From contig CM030364.1 in NCBI GenBank assembly GCA_017893485.1, positions 44,432,754 through 44,496,753 on the forward strand: a DNA stretch of 64,000 nt, read 5' to 3'. Within the stretch, counting starts at the first letter, position 1, and each line of letters opens with the position of its first letter. The translations under genes and the position numbers were made by a program. Shown piece after piece: positions 1 through 9,544 of this stretch. The notes under the pieces were generated by a model. That model had not been told where the DNA came from. It searched no databases and saw only the letters and a list, made by a program, of their open reading frames with translations. Source of the stretch: Hemerocallis citrina. Its lineage: Eukaryota; Streptophyta; Magnoliopsida; Asparagales; Asphodelaceae.

Positions 1-47
1 TGTAATAACGGCTAGCAACTTTAGAAGCAGCCGATCATTAGTTCTTA

Positions 48-56
48 ATGAATAAA
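48..56 (+). promoter_or_regulatory. Possible polyadenylation signal after gag
   Basis: An AATAAA hexamer stands in the stretch equivalent to that just after gag in the second element, which also has AATAAA at about 35174. Conservation of position suggests a gag transcript that can end before the repeats. This is inference from two copies. Confidence 0.35.
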
Positions 57-114
57 GTTTTTCATATTTTTTTACTACTGTTTACATCTCTGCTTTTTAC
101 TCTTCATTCTCACG

Positions 115-640
115 ATGGTTCGGAGTCCAACACTCGGTTCGACTTTACTTCCCCGGCTCGTCCATAGTCGAGCCCGAAGTAGATCGCCGTTCGGAATTGC
201 TCCCACAGCCGTTGAATGGTTCGGAGTCCAACACTCGGTTCGACTTTACTTCCCCGGCTCGTCCATAGTCGAGCCCGAAGTAGATCGCCGTTCGGAATTG
301 CTCCCACAGCCGTTGAATGGTTCGGAGTCCAACACTTGGCTCGACTTTACTTTGCAAGTTCGCTCCTAAGCGAACTAGAAGTAGATCGCCATTCGGAATT
401 GCTCCCACAACCCTTGGTCTAACCTAACGATGGTTCGGAGTCCAACACTCGGCTCGACTTTACTTCCCCGGCTCGCCCATTGGCGAGCCAGAAGTAGATC
501 GCCGTTCGGAATTGCTCCGGCAGAAATCTTGAGTTCTATGGCTCGACTTTACATCATTGGCTCATCCCCAAGCGGGCCGGGGGTAGATGGCCATTCCGAA
601 CTACCCCCACGACCATCGAGCCGAGCGAACGAGGTACCGA
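115..640 (+). repeat. Tandem repeat of about 101-113 bp, four to five units
   Basis: Units begin with ATGGTTCGGAGTCCAACAC at 115, 216, 317 and 430, with a more diverged one near 531. Each has a short inverted segment such as GGCTCGTCCATAGTCGAGCC. The first two are almost identical. The ORFs that run through here on both strands only reflect the repeat. The related array at 35285-35960 lies at the same place in the second element. Confidence 0.85.
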
Positions 641-842
641 CCCTCGTATATGGTGAAAAAACCTTCCGAGGTGAACCACCGTCAGATCGTCTCAAAATAT
701 GTGCTAAAGTGTGATGAACGGATCTGATCAAGCCACGTATCCACAAAACGACAAGATAACGTTTTCTTGGGAATTGGACCCGCCTCAAGATTCGTGCCAC
801 CATCCAACAGCTCTGATCACTCCACCTTGAAAGAAAGTTTGA
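641..842 (+). repeat. Single copy of the CCCTCGTATATGG module
   Basis: It contains CCCTCGTATATGG followed by an A-run, then a GACGGATC-like stretch, then AACGACAAGATAACGTTTTC. The same ordered motifs recur in the arrays at 5392-7680 and four times in the second element. Function unknown. Confidence 0.75.
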
Positions 843-890
843 GTTAAGGTTTAGGGGACTTTCCCCTCGGTTTTGGTCTTAGGTCATCCC

Positions 891-1245
891 CTCTTCTACC
901 ATGATCTTCCCTGACCCTGACACCCACAACGGGGCAGTCAAAATCGGGAGAAGATCATGGTGGAAGAGCGACCACCCGTCCTCCCGAAGCGACCTCCCTT
1001 CAAGGTTGTGGACTTCGGTCACCACCTCTTCTACCGTGATCTCCCCCAATCCTGACCTCTACATCGGAGTCGTCATAATCGGGAGAAGACCACGGTTGAA
1101 GAACGGCGACCCATCCTCCCGAAGAGCCTTTCCCTCGGGTCCGGACTACGGTCGCCAGCTCTTCTGCCTTGTCCTCCCCCTCCCCTGACACCCACATCGT
1201 AGTCGTCAGGAACGGGAAAAGAACAAGGCAGTAGAGTGACTACCC
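891..1245 (+). repeat. Three tandem hairpin-forming units of about 130 bp
   Basis: Units start near 891, 1026 and 1159. Each opens with CTCTTCTRCC and closes with its approximate reverse complement, so each can fold: CTACCATGATCTTCCC pairs with GGGAGAAGATCATGGTGG, CTACCGTGATCTCCC with GGGAGAAGACCACGG, and CTGCCTTGTCC with GAACAAGGCAG. Stem sequence differs between units but pairing is kept. Confidence 0.7.
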
Positions 1246-1895
1246 CTCCGAACCTTTAGAGGCGAATATTTTTCACAAGCTTGGCATCCGCCCAAGGGCA
1301 GACGCCATCAATGCCACTAGAGTTCAAGACTGCAATGACAAACTACAAGGGGGGGTGTGGGATTTATAGCCTTCCCCCAAGAGACTGTCATTATGACCCT
1401 CGGGGGTCCAAAAGTCGGGCCTAAGGAGCTGGAGCGCCGCGTATTAATTAAGGGGCACCGTTCTCAATGCCCTTGGGAAGGTAAAACGCCCCCACGGATC
1501 CCAGAGTGCCATTAATGCTGTTAGGGGACTGGCCCCATCTTTTCAAAACCATGCTCGGACGTCCGAGGGCCCGCATTCCTAATCGGGCCGCATGGCCACA
1601 GCTTCGAAACAGCTGTACCTTAGCCGCCGAACTGAGCCGCACCTGAAGGCACCGAGCAAGATTCAGAGCCGCGGCAAAAGTGTGTACTTCGAGGCCAAGA
1701 TGCTCGACGAAGCAAACACTTGCCTCGCAGATCATTTCGAGCCTACCCTAGCTAGCGCAATTACAGCACAATAAGAAGCCAGCAGAGAACAGTTCGGATA
1801 AATCGACTCTAGTTTTATTAATATAACTTGGATAAATTTACAAAAAGATTAGAACAAAACAAAGTTCGCAAGTCCGAAGACAAGATACGACCCGT
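1246..1895. other. Unassigned internal segment of the element
   Basis: GC-rich sequence without recognised coding. Short ORFs occur on both strands (for example 1448-1735 minus), but I recognise no domain. It holds a possible minus-strand TATA box, and it is the presumed 3' flank of the coiled-coil ORF that ends at 1896. Confidence 0.4.
1362..1369 (-). promoter_or_regulatory. Possible TATA box on the minus strand
   Basis: The minus strand reads GGCTATAAATCCC, a good plant TATA consensus, placed so that a transcript would run through the hairpin repeats at 1245-891. No transcript data are available. Confidence 0.3.
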
Positions 1896-2612
1896 TCACT
1901 GCCTCCGAGGAAGGGGGACGCTCCGGTTCAGCGACACCTTGGGTCGGTGCTTCTTGACCTCCGAACTCGTCTCTAGACCGAAGAACCGAGATGTGCCCTC
2001 GCCGCTGACCCTGACAGTCGCTCCAACCGAAGCACCACTTGAAGACACCGCTACCCCACTTTGGGCGTCGGCTGCTATCCTACCTATGATGGGGGTTCGG
2101 CTCGCGGCCTGATAAAACGTAACCCCTCGCTCGATCTCTTCGTGAGTGCACGAGGTGCTCTGGACATTAGCCCTCACCGGCTGAGGTTTGAGCCGAGCAA
2201 CCTCTTCCTCCAGTTCGACGATCCGATCCTTCAACGTGTCATCCTTTACTATCACTTTGAACCGAGGAAGTTTTGCCGAACCAGGATACTCGGCGCTGTC
2301 AGATATGACGCGTCGCAAGTGGGTCACCTCGATGCTCTTATCGACCGTCACCCTTTGCAACTGTTCTACCTTCCTTGCGAAGTCATCTCGTTCGGCCGAG
2401 ACCCGGACCAACTCTTCCTCCTTAGCAGATAGTTCGGCCTCGACTATCCGCGGATGGTGCAGCTCGGCCAACGCCTCACTATACCTAATCTCTAAGTTGT
2501 GAAGTATCCTCCTCGTCAGATGAACCTCCCCCTCGAGACGATCCTCACGAGACTGCTGAAATAACTCGGCTCGGCGCTGATCCGCCGGGGTGATAGGTGC
2601 CTGTTTGACGAT
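1896..2612 (-). CDS. Coiled-coil exon/ORF of the antisense gene region
   Basis: This frame is open from 2612 down to a TGA at 1896-1898, about 238 codons. It starts right after CTTATTTCAG, a good 3' splice site, and has no convincing ATG at its start, so it is more likely a downstream exon than a stand-alone gene. The protein is rich in E, R, K and L with heptad-like stretches (for example KDRIVELEEEVARL), which suggests a coiled coil, then a Ser/Gly/Val-rich tail. It follows the stop of the Transposase_28-like gene at 2792 and may be joined to it by alternative splicing that skips the stop. No catalytic motif is seen and function is unknown. Confidence 0.5.
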   Translation of the reverse strand: MVKQAPITPADQRRAELFQQSREDRLEGEVHLTRRILHNLEIRYSEALAELHHPRIVEAELSAKEEELVRVSAERDDFARKVEQLQRVTVDKSIEVTHLRRVISDSAEYPGSAKLPRFKVIVKDDTLKDRIVELEEEVARLKPQPVRANVQSTSCTHEEIERGVTFYQAASRTPIIGRIAADAQSGVAVSSSGASVGATVRVSGEGTSRFFGLETSSEVKKHRPKVSLNRSVPLPRRQ

Positions 2613-2791
2613 CTGAAATAAGAAATGGACAACATTGAAGTACTATATGGCCGAACCAAACACTTAGACAGAAGTCCAAAACCAAAACAACACTTTTCAT
2701 TCATCATCAAAAGCGGTGGCCAGTCTGCAAAAGGCATTACACTGATTGAAAGAAAAAACAAAACAAGAAACTACAAAAATTTGCGAGGGGA
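2613..2791 (-). other. Putative intron or spacer between the two antisense coding blocks
   Basis: AT-rich sequence between the TGA at 2792 and the splice acceptor at 2613. Its base composition is unlike the GC-rich coding sequence on both sides, as expected of an intron or 3' UTR. Confidence 0.4.
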
Positions 2792-3391
2792 TCAGGGATC
2801 CACCTGCGTCGCCGCGTCGACCTCGGGCGCGTCATTAGATGGCCCCTCGATCCTCCCCTCGACCTGGGCGTTCGCCACACGTGGGTCGGTCTCCTCCTCC
2901 TCGTCATCGCCTTCGGCCTCGTCGCCTTCACCTCCCTCCTCCTCACCGCCTGAGGGCGACCCGGGCCACAGTCTGTAGCTGACCCGCTCGAAGCCGGGGA
3001 CACGATCCTGAACATGGTCGAGTGCCCTCTGATAGGACCTCTCCATGTTCTCGGCCATGTGTTTCTTCACCTCGGCCTCAACCTCGGCTCTGATCTTCAC
3101 GGCCAGCGCCTCCTTCTCCGCCTTCAGCTCGGCCAGAGACTTTGCCGACGCGGCCAGCTCTTCGGCAGCCTTCTTGGCCTTGACGGACTCCACGTCAAGT
3201 CGCCCCTTGAATCTCTCCAAGTCCGCCTCAAGATCGGCGACCTGGACTTCTAAGGCCTCGACCCGCCGCTGCTCGGCCTCGAGCTGTCGAACTGCCTTGA
3301 CCTTCTCAGCCCTGTCCTTGTCGCTGGCTGCCTTCAGCTCCTTCTCCTGCACGGCGAACGTCTCGAGGAGGTGGCCGAAGTGGTAGGTAGC

Positions 3392-3462
3392 CTGCAAAGA
3401 CAACGATCAGAGCAATGTGCAAGCCGAACAGCAAACTTGAAGAAATTCGCAAAGACACTTAC
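3392..3462 (-). other. Intron 2 of the antisense gene
   Basis: A 71-bp intron with GTAAGT donor and TTTGCAG acceptor. Removing it joins two open frames in phase 0. Retention of an intron shows the gene is not copied through its own spliced mRNA; the element is propagated from the opposite strand transcript, in which this intron is not recognised. Confidence 0.75.
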
Positions 3463-3929
3463 CAACACGAGCGACCGAGCCACTTCATAGGTGTCGTCGC
3501 CGACCGTCCCCGCCTTCAGTGCGGCTCTGTCCTTCGGGGTCGCCAAGTGCTTGACGACCTGCACTGATATCTGCGAGTTGTCAAGGAATTCGTCATGATT
3601 CTTCACCCGCCAGTTCGGCACAAACAATTGCTTGGGCTGCTCGGTCAGGATTTCCTCGGCCGCTTTAGTCAACGGCGGAGCCTCAAGCGTCAGCGCCGCA
3701 TTAACATCAAAGGCCCCCTCAATCACGCTCGGGGCCACAGTTGCCGAGGGATCCTCGGCAACAACCACCTCCGAGGGCACCTCAGTAGCCAGAGGAGGCA
3801 GAGTGGTGGTAGAGGCGACCGTGGGCTGCGGAGTCGACGAGGCAGTCGCGGCCGCCCTCTTCCTCTTTCTGCCCCCGGCCAACTTGGACCTATCGGCCAT
3901 CATGGCGTTGAAATCAATCTTCATCGCTT

Positions 3930-4019
3930 CTGCATCGGACAACAAAAAAGAAACGAGTCAGCAAGACGAACTAAAGACTTGAAAGAAAAACGAAAATAAA
4001 TGAGATGTCAGGAGCATAC
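3930..4019 (-). other. Intron 1 of the antisense gene
   Basis: A 90-bp intron, GTATGCTCC to GTCCGATGCAG. Splicing leaves one base of the codon in the upstream exon and two in the downstream one, and keeps the frame open across the junction. Confidence 0.75.
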
Positions 4020-5180
4020 TCGGGTTGATGGGGCTAAGGCCAGACCCGAACAGTACCTCCTCAGTCAACTCCCTCCAACTCAACAGGGGAAGGGCCAGGA
4101 TCTTCCTCGTCACCTCCTCCTCGGCCTCAGACAATACAGGGCCGGCTCTCGCAAATTTCGGCACCTCCACTTTCCACCGGGTCGGAATGTGCCGTATCGC
4201 CTCACCCCTTAATATAAAATACTTCTCTTTCCAACCCTTAATTGATTCGGGGTTTTCTATGATCCTAACACCCTTCCTCGGCCCCAAGTAGTACCGATGC
4301 TCCGTCTTGTGCTACCGGTTTATTCGATACAGGCCCCGAAAGACCGTTAGGTCTGGCTCGACTTCAGCCTTGTAGCACTGAAGCAAGAAAGCGTTCACGT
4401 GACGCCAAGTGTTCGGCATGAATTGGGTCGGCGCAAGGCAGAACCAGCCAAGAATCTGGAGGATTAAAGGGTGCAGCGGGAAACGTAGTCCGGCATTCAA
4501 GGAGTCGAAGTCGAACATGCACATATCCGATGACGACAGCTTGGAATTCGCTCGCATCCCAGGACCGGGGATCATCAGTTTGTACTCCAGAGGGATGGCG
4601 AATCCCTTTCTGATCCGATGGAGATCCCTCTCGGATAACACCGAAATGATCTCGTCGGCTTCGGTGGGAAGGGCCGGGTTAGGTTCTTCGATGATTTTCG
4701 ACTTTCCGTAGATCGCCTTCTCCAAAAGCTCGCCCTCATACTGCCTGACCCCCGAATGCCCGGACAGAACAGAGGGATATCGTCCCATCTCGGGGCTTGC
4801 TTCGGGTTTTCCACAATCACCGCCACCACGGGAGATTGGGTCGCCACCCTCCTCTTCTTCTTCTCCTGTCTCGCCTCGGTAGCCGACGGTTCGGCGACCT
4901 GCTTCCCCTTCCTTCGGGCCTCCGCCCTTCTTCTCTCCTCGGTGCCATCATCGCCCGAAGACGAGGCCCCACTCCCCGAGTTCACTCTCGACATCTCTAG
5001 AAAAAAGCTAAGGCAAAGTAGACTGACCTTTGAAGTGACGTTCACGGTCGGAAAGTGCCTGCCGGAAATCGCCTGGCCCACCCGACAGCCAACATCACCG
5101 CTAGCAGAGAACTTAGAGAACAAAAGTGAAAATCTTGGAGTGAAAAGTAAGAAATGAGCTTGGGAGTGGGGGAGTGAAAA

Positions 5181-5188
5181 CTTATAAC
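5181..5188 (-). promoter_or_regulatory. TATA box for the antisense gene
   Basis: The minus strand reads GGGTTATAAGTTTTC about 190 bp upstream of the ATG at 4994. Initiation about 30 bp further on would give a 5' leader of about 155 nt. Only sequence and position support this. Confidence 0.5.
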
Positions 5189-5391
5189 CCTTTGGGATAG
5201 TGGGCCTTCTTGGGAAACGTGGAAAGCCCACTGAGCCAAAATGCCAAGCAGAAAGCTGCGATGTTTCGAAGAACGGAAGGACTCCCTAAATCACTAAAGT
5301 CCACGACTTGGCCATCGGTCCGCCAAACCGAGCTACTGAGTCCCTTCAGAACATTTAGCTTCGTACATCGGACCGACGTCTCCTAGGCTCC

Positions 5392-7102
5392 GAGCCGAGA
5401 TGACGAGGAACCGACCCTCGTATATGGAAAAAATCATTCCAAGGTGAATTCACCGTCGAATCCCCACAAAATTCGCGTCAGAATTCGATGGACGGTTCAG
5501 ATCTTGCCACGCCCACAAAACGACAAGATAACGTTTTCTCGTGATCTGAACCCCATCCTCGTTATGCGCACCATGATGGACGGACCAGATCCTCCCATGT
5601 GTACCTTCCGAGCTGCCTGCCATCGGCCTGATCAACCGAGCTACCGAACAGCTTAGTCGAGCAGCCGGGCCACTGGGCTCGAAGAAATGGAACCATCAAG
5701 AGGCGCTTCCTTCAAAAATATCCCACTCGGTGCCTCGGCCAACAGCGCCAATGCTCCGAGCCGAGATGACGAGGAACCGACCCTCGTATATGGAGAAAAA
5801 TCATTCCGAGGCGAAGTCACCGTCAGATCCCTACAAAATTCGCGTCAGAATTTGATGGACGGTTCAGATCTTGCCACGCCCACAAAACGACTAGATAACG
5901 TTTTCTCGTGATCTGAACCCCATCCTCGTGATGCACGCCATGATGGACGGACCAGATCCGCCCACGTGTACCTTCCAAACTGCCTGCCATTGGCCTGCTC
6001 AACCGAGCTACCGAATAGCTTAGTCGATCAGCCGAGCCACTGGGCTCGAAAAAATAGAACCATCAAGAGACGCGACCTTCAAAGTATCCAACTCGGCGCC
6101 TCGGCCAACGGCACCGAGTCTACGAGCCGAGATGACGAGGAACCGACCCTCGTATATGGAGAAAAATCATTCCGAGGCGAAGTCACCGTCGGATCCCCAC
6201 AAAATTTGCGTCAGAATTCGATGGACGGTTCAGATCTTGCCACGCCCACAAAGCGACAAGATAACGTTTTCTCGTGATCTGAACCCCATCCTCGTGATGC
6301 GCACCATGATGGACGGACCAGATCCTCCCACGTGTACCTTCCGAGCTGCCTGCTATCGGCCTGCTCAACCGAGCTACCGAACAGCTTAGTCGAGCAGCCG
6401 GGCCACTGGGCTCGAAGAAATGGAACCATCAAGAGGCGCTTCCTTCAAAAATATCCCACTCGGCGCCTCGGCCAACAGCTCCAATGCTCCGAGCCGAGAT
6501 GACGAGGAACTGACCCTCGTATATGGAGAAAAATCATTCCGAGGAGAAGTCACCGTCAGATCCCTACAAAATTCGCGTCAGAATTCGATGGACGGTTCAG
6601 ATCTTGCCACGCCCACAAAACGACAAGATAACATTTTCTCGTGATCTGAACCCCATCCTCGTGATGCGCGCCATGATGGACGGACCAGATCTGCCCACGT
6701 GTACCTTCCGAACTACCTGCCATCGGCCTGCTCAACCGAGCTACCGAACAGCTTAGTCGAGCAGCCGAGCCACTGGGCTCGAAAAAATAGAACCATCAAG
6801 AGACGTGACCTTCAAAGTATCCAACTCAGTGCCTCGGCCAACGGCACCGAGTCTCCGAGCCGAGATGACGAGGAACCGACCCTCGTATATAGAGAAAAAT
6901 CATTCCGAGGCGAAGTCACCGTCGGATCCCTCCAAAATTCGCATCAGAATTCGATGGACGGTTCAGATCTTGCCACGCCCACAAAATGACAAGATAGTGT
7001 TTTATGGGGATCTACGCTGAGATGGACAGCCCAGATGATGCCACGTATCTCGGATCCTCCGAGCCGAGGCACTGACCTTCCGAACCGAGGCGCTGACCAT
7101 TC
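5392..7102 (+). repeat. 366-bp tandem repeat arranged as an A-B-A-B higher-order array
   Basis: Units start with GAGCCGAGATGACGAGGAAC at 5392, 5758, 6124, 6491 and 6857, giving periods of 366, 366, 367 and a shortened last unit. Each carries the CCCTCGTATATGG module and AACGACAAGATAACGTTTTC. Units 1 and 3 share diagnostic variants (ACCATGATGG, then GGCGCTTCC) while units 2 and 4 share others (GCCATGATGG, then GACGYGACC), so a 732-bp dimer was duplicated. The 65-103 residue ORFs here are a by-product. Confidence 0.9.
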
Positions 7103-7680
7103 CAGCCGAGATGACGAGGCACCGACCCTCGTATATGGCGAAAAAACTCACCGACCCATATCAGCCGTTGGATCTTGTAAAAAGCGCGCTCGTTATGATG
7201 GACGGTTCAGATCTTGCCACGTTCACTACACGACAAGATAGCATTTTATGGGGATCTACGCTGAGATGGACGGCCCAGATGATGCCACGTATCTCGGATC
7301 CTCCGAGCCGAGGCACTGACCTTCCGAACTGAGGCGCTGACCATCCGAGCCGAGATGACGAGGAACCGACCCTCGTATATGGCGAAAAAACTCGCCGACC
7401 CATATCAGCCGTTGGATCTTGTAAAAAAACGCGCTCGTCATGATGGACGGTTCAGATCTTGCCACGTCCACTACACGACAAGATAGCGTTTTATGGGGAT
7501 CTACGCTGAAATGGACGGCCCAGATGATGCCACGTACCTCGGATCCTTCGAGCCGAGGCACTGACCTTCCGAGCCGAAGCGCTGACCCTCCGAGCCGAGG
7601 AACCGAGGAGCCGACCCTCGTATACGGCGAAAAAACCTGCCGAGGAACGGTGACCGTCTAATCACTCAGAAATTCGCGCT
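7103..7680 (+). repeat. 245-bp tandem repeat, related to the 366-bp one
   Basis: The start motif recurs at about 7103, 7347 and 7592. The units lack about 120 bp of the 366-bp unit and have their own segment (ATGGGGATCTACGCTGA). They keep the CCCTCGTATATGG and ACGACAAGATAGCGTTTTAT parts. Confidence 0.85.
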
Positions 7681-8119
7681 CCGCTCTGATCGAAGGCCTA
7701 GATTATGCCACGTCATAAATCAGTAATTAAAAATCGATTTTTATTTATTTAAATCGTTTTATTTATTTAAAAATTGCGAAAAATTGCTAAAAATTCGGAA
7801 AAATTAGCTAAAAATTCTAGACAATAATTAAAAGTTCGGAGGGATATTTTTAAGCCCCTAAACGAACAATTATTGCCTAGAATGTACTGTTAAGCCCCCC
7901 GAACAATTAGTTAACACGTCGCAAAATTAAATAAATAGCCCGAAAAAATAGATAAAAACTCGATACAAACTCGATGCATCATATGGCTTCAAAAAAGAGA
8001 AGGAGTTACATTACCACCCACTTCGGGATTCAAAATCACACATTCGAACTCCGATACAACTCCACTAAGCCACTAAAACGGTCAAACTACTCTTCAAAGA
8101 CTGATCATCCTCAGCCTTT
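7681..8119 (+). other. AT-rich block before the polypurine tract
   Basis: Low-complexity TTTATTTATTTAAA and AAAAATTCGGAAAAATT stretches, then a less biased stretch ending at the polypurine tract. The second element has a closely similar block at 40066-40493. No gene is seen. Confidence 0.7.
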
Positions 8120-8132
8120 AGGAGTGGGGGGC
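8120..8132 (+). promoter_or_regulatory. Polypurine tract of the left Tat-like element
   Basis: AGGAGTGGGGGGC lies three bases before the LTR and is identical at 40494-40506 in the second element. It is the expected plus-strand DNA primer. Confidence 0.8.
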
Positions 8133-8135
8133 TCG

Positions 8136-8730
8136 TGATGTGGCTAAAAATAGGGGTTCAATCGAGACCGTCCAGATGGGGCACGAATCCCGAAGCACAG
8201 GGGTAAAACGGTAATTTCACCTACAAACGGGTCTGAAGCGGGTACTGGTTCTCCTCCCCAAAGAACCATGAACCCGCGAACGGATCCACCTCGACTGGGT
8301 GCGGGTTTCAACCCGCAACAAACCCGGTCCAGCAGGATAGAATTAGGGTTTCTGATTAATATTAATCAACAGCCCTGATTCATATCTATCCTTTCACTGG
8401 GGATTAGGGATTACATTCCTTATCTATACACAGGAATTACATGCCTAATCTATTCCCTAAGACGCCTATAAATACCCCGCATCCATCTCCATTAAGAGGT
8501 AATCAACCTTTCACCAGTTTTTGCGCTCTTTCATAGTCTTCCAGATTACTGACTTGAGCGTCGGAGGGTGCGTCGCCTGGGAACAACCCCGGTGTCTCGC
8601 ACTTTTTGCAGGTATACGGCGGGAGCAATGATCATACTCCGACGGAACAGGTATACAGGTTTACTATTCAGTTTTTCTAAGAATCCACAAATACTATCTA
8701 TTTGCCCCCACACCAGATTTAGCAGCAACA
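8136..8730 (+). repeat. 3' LTR of the left Tat-like element (595 bp)
   Basis: Starts TGATGTGGCTAAAAATAGG and ends AGCAGCAACA, matching the 660-bp LTRs of the second element along its length, with deletions of part of the CCTTATCTGATTA segment. It has a TATA box in GCCTATAAATACCCC at about 8465 that marks the U3/R boundary region. Confidence 0.9.
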
Positions 8731-8976
8731 GGGTTGTATCTTGAGGAACCCTAAATCTCCAACTACAAACTCCCTTTCTGTGCGCCTTGTATCAGCAAAA
8801 TACTTCATATGGTTTTGAGCAATGGCTATATTATCCTTGTGCAACTTCAAAATAGCATCCCTGGATAATAATTCTTCTTCAACTTCATGTAGATTGGAAG
8901 TTCCATGGATGTAATGTAGAAGAGATGGTGGTAGTTTGCTATAAACTCCTTCAAATGTTGGGAGCCCCCTCGACAT
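8731..8976 (-). pseudogene. Gypsy pol, region after the integrase core (truncated)
   Basis: The frame contains EREFVVGDLGFLKIQP, a variant of the conserved VGDxVxLKxQP segment that follows the integrase core in plant gypsy elements, preceded by a helical RDAILKLHKDNIAIAQNHMK stretch. It is broken off at 8731 by the LTR of the Tat-like element; the last few codons of the open frame are LTR sequence. Confidence 0.8.
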
Positions 8977-9013
8977 GCCAGTTTATATTATACTAAAACT
9001 TTGCCCAAGCTAG

Positions 9014-9544
9014 CTACTTACACCAATCTGCAGGCTTTTGACCACCAAAACAACGCAAATACATCTTCAAAGCCTTGTTAACTATCTCCGTTTGGCCATC
9101 ACTTTGCAGATGATAAGCAATTGATTGATTTAGCATGCAGTTTTGCAATTGAAAAAGTTCCTTCCAAAACTTACTGATGAAGATAGGGTTTCGATCGCTA
9201 ACAATGCTCCTTAGCATGCCATGAAGCTTGTAAACATTATCAACAAACACTTGGACAATGGATTGAGCAGTACAGGGGTGAGCGATTACCATGAAATGTG
9301 CATACTTGGTTAAATGATCAACCACTACCATGATAACATTCTTGCCACTGCTTTTGGGTAGCCCTTCTACAAAATCCATCGAAATGTCTTCCCAAACTCT
9401 ATTAGGAATAGGAAGAGGGTGCAACAACCTTGCAGGCAGAAGAGTTTCATTTTTGTTTTGCTGACATACCAAACACTCCTTAATCACAAGCTTGACGTCT
9501 TTGCTGATTTCGTCCCAAACAAAAGCTCTTCTATTCCTTTGCAA
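9014..9544 (-). pseudogene. Gypsy integrase core
   Basis: The frame shows the CLVCQQNK part of the zinc-binding domain, then DFVEGLPKS and VVVDHLTKYAHF (first catalytic Asp region), VSDRNPIF (second Asp) and HLQSDGQTEIVNKAL (catalytic Glu). All three acidic positions are kept. It is separated from neighbouring pol pieces by frameshifts and stops. Confidence 0.88.

Larger units (their letters stand above)
2792..4994 (-). pseudogene. Antisense gene with plant gypsy-type transposase-like (Transposase_28) domain, three exons, two lesions
   Basis: Three exons join in frame: 4994-4020, 3929-3463 and 3391-2792. Introns are 4019-3930 (GTATGC to GATGCAG) and 3462-3392 (GTAAGT to TTTGCAG). The ATG at 4994 opens a Ser/Gly-rich, then basic (RRKGK, KKKRR) segment. 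The middle holds the plant family motif with FPLHPLILQILG and PNTWRHVNAFL, typical of PF04195 proteins. Exons 2-3 give a Lys/Arg-rich segment, a long Ala/Glu/Lys/Leu coiled coil and an acidic Glu/Gly tail; about 680 residues. Lesions: a one-base frameshift in the C-run at 4749-4753 and an in-frame TAG at 4312-4314. The gene lies opposite to the retroelement, downstream of gag, with its own TATA box. Biochemical function of this family is not known to me. Confidence 0.75.
1..8730 (+). mobile_element. Non-autonomous Tat/Ogre-like Ty3/gypsy retrotransposon, left end outside window
   Basis: The 3' LTR (8136-8730), the polypurine tract and the 3' AT-rich block match the same parts of the complete element at 32497-41169. 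The first 115 bases resemble that element's sequence just after gag, so the window opens just past gag. No reverse transcriptase, RNase H or integrase lies between here and the 3' LTR. The space holds tandem repeats and a minus-strand gene. Extra ORFs, some antisense, are known in plant Tat-lineage elements; that this is one is inferred. It is inserted in the integrase region of the minus-strand gypsy element that resumes at 8731. The 5' LTR and target duplication are off-window. Confidence 0.85.

Noticed and set aside
110..714. ORFs on both strands in the 101-bp repeats
   Set aside because: They repeat with the DNA period and reflect stop-free repeat sequence.
5392..7661. Repeated ORFs of 60-103 codons in the 366- and 245-bp arrays
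   Set aside because: By-products of tandem repetition; frames break at unit junctions.
115..7680. CRISPR array
   Set aside because: Repeats are directly adjacent units over 100 bp with no unique spacers, in a plant genome with transposons.
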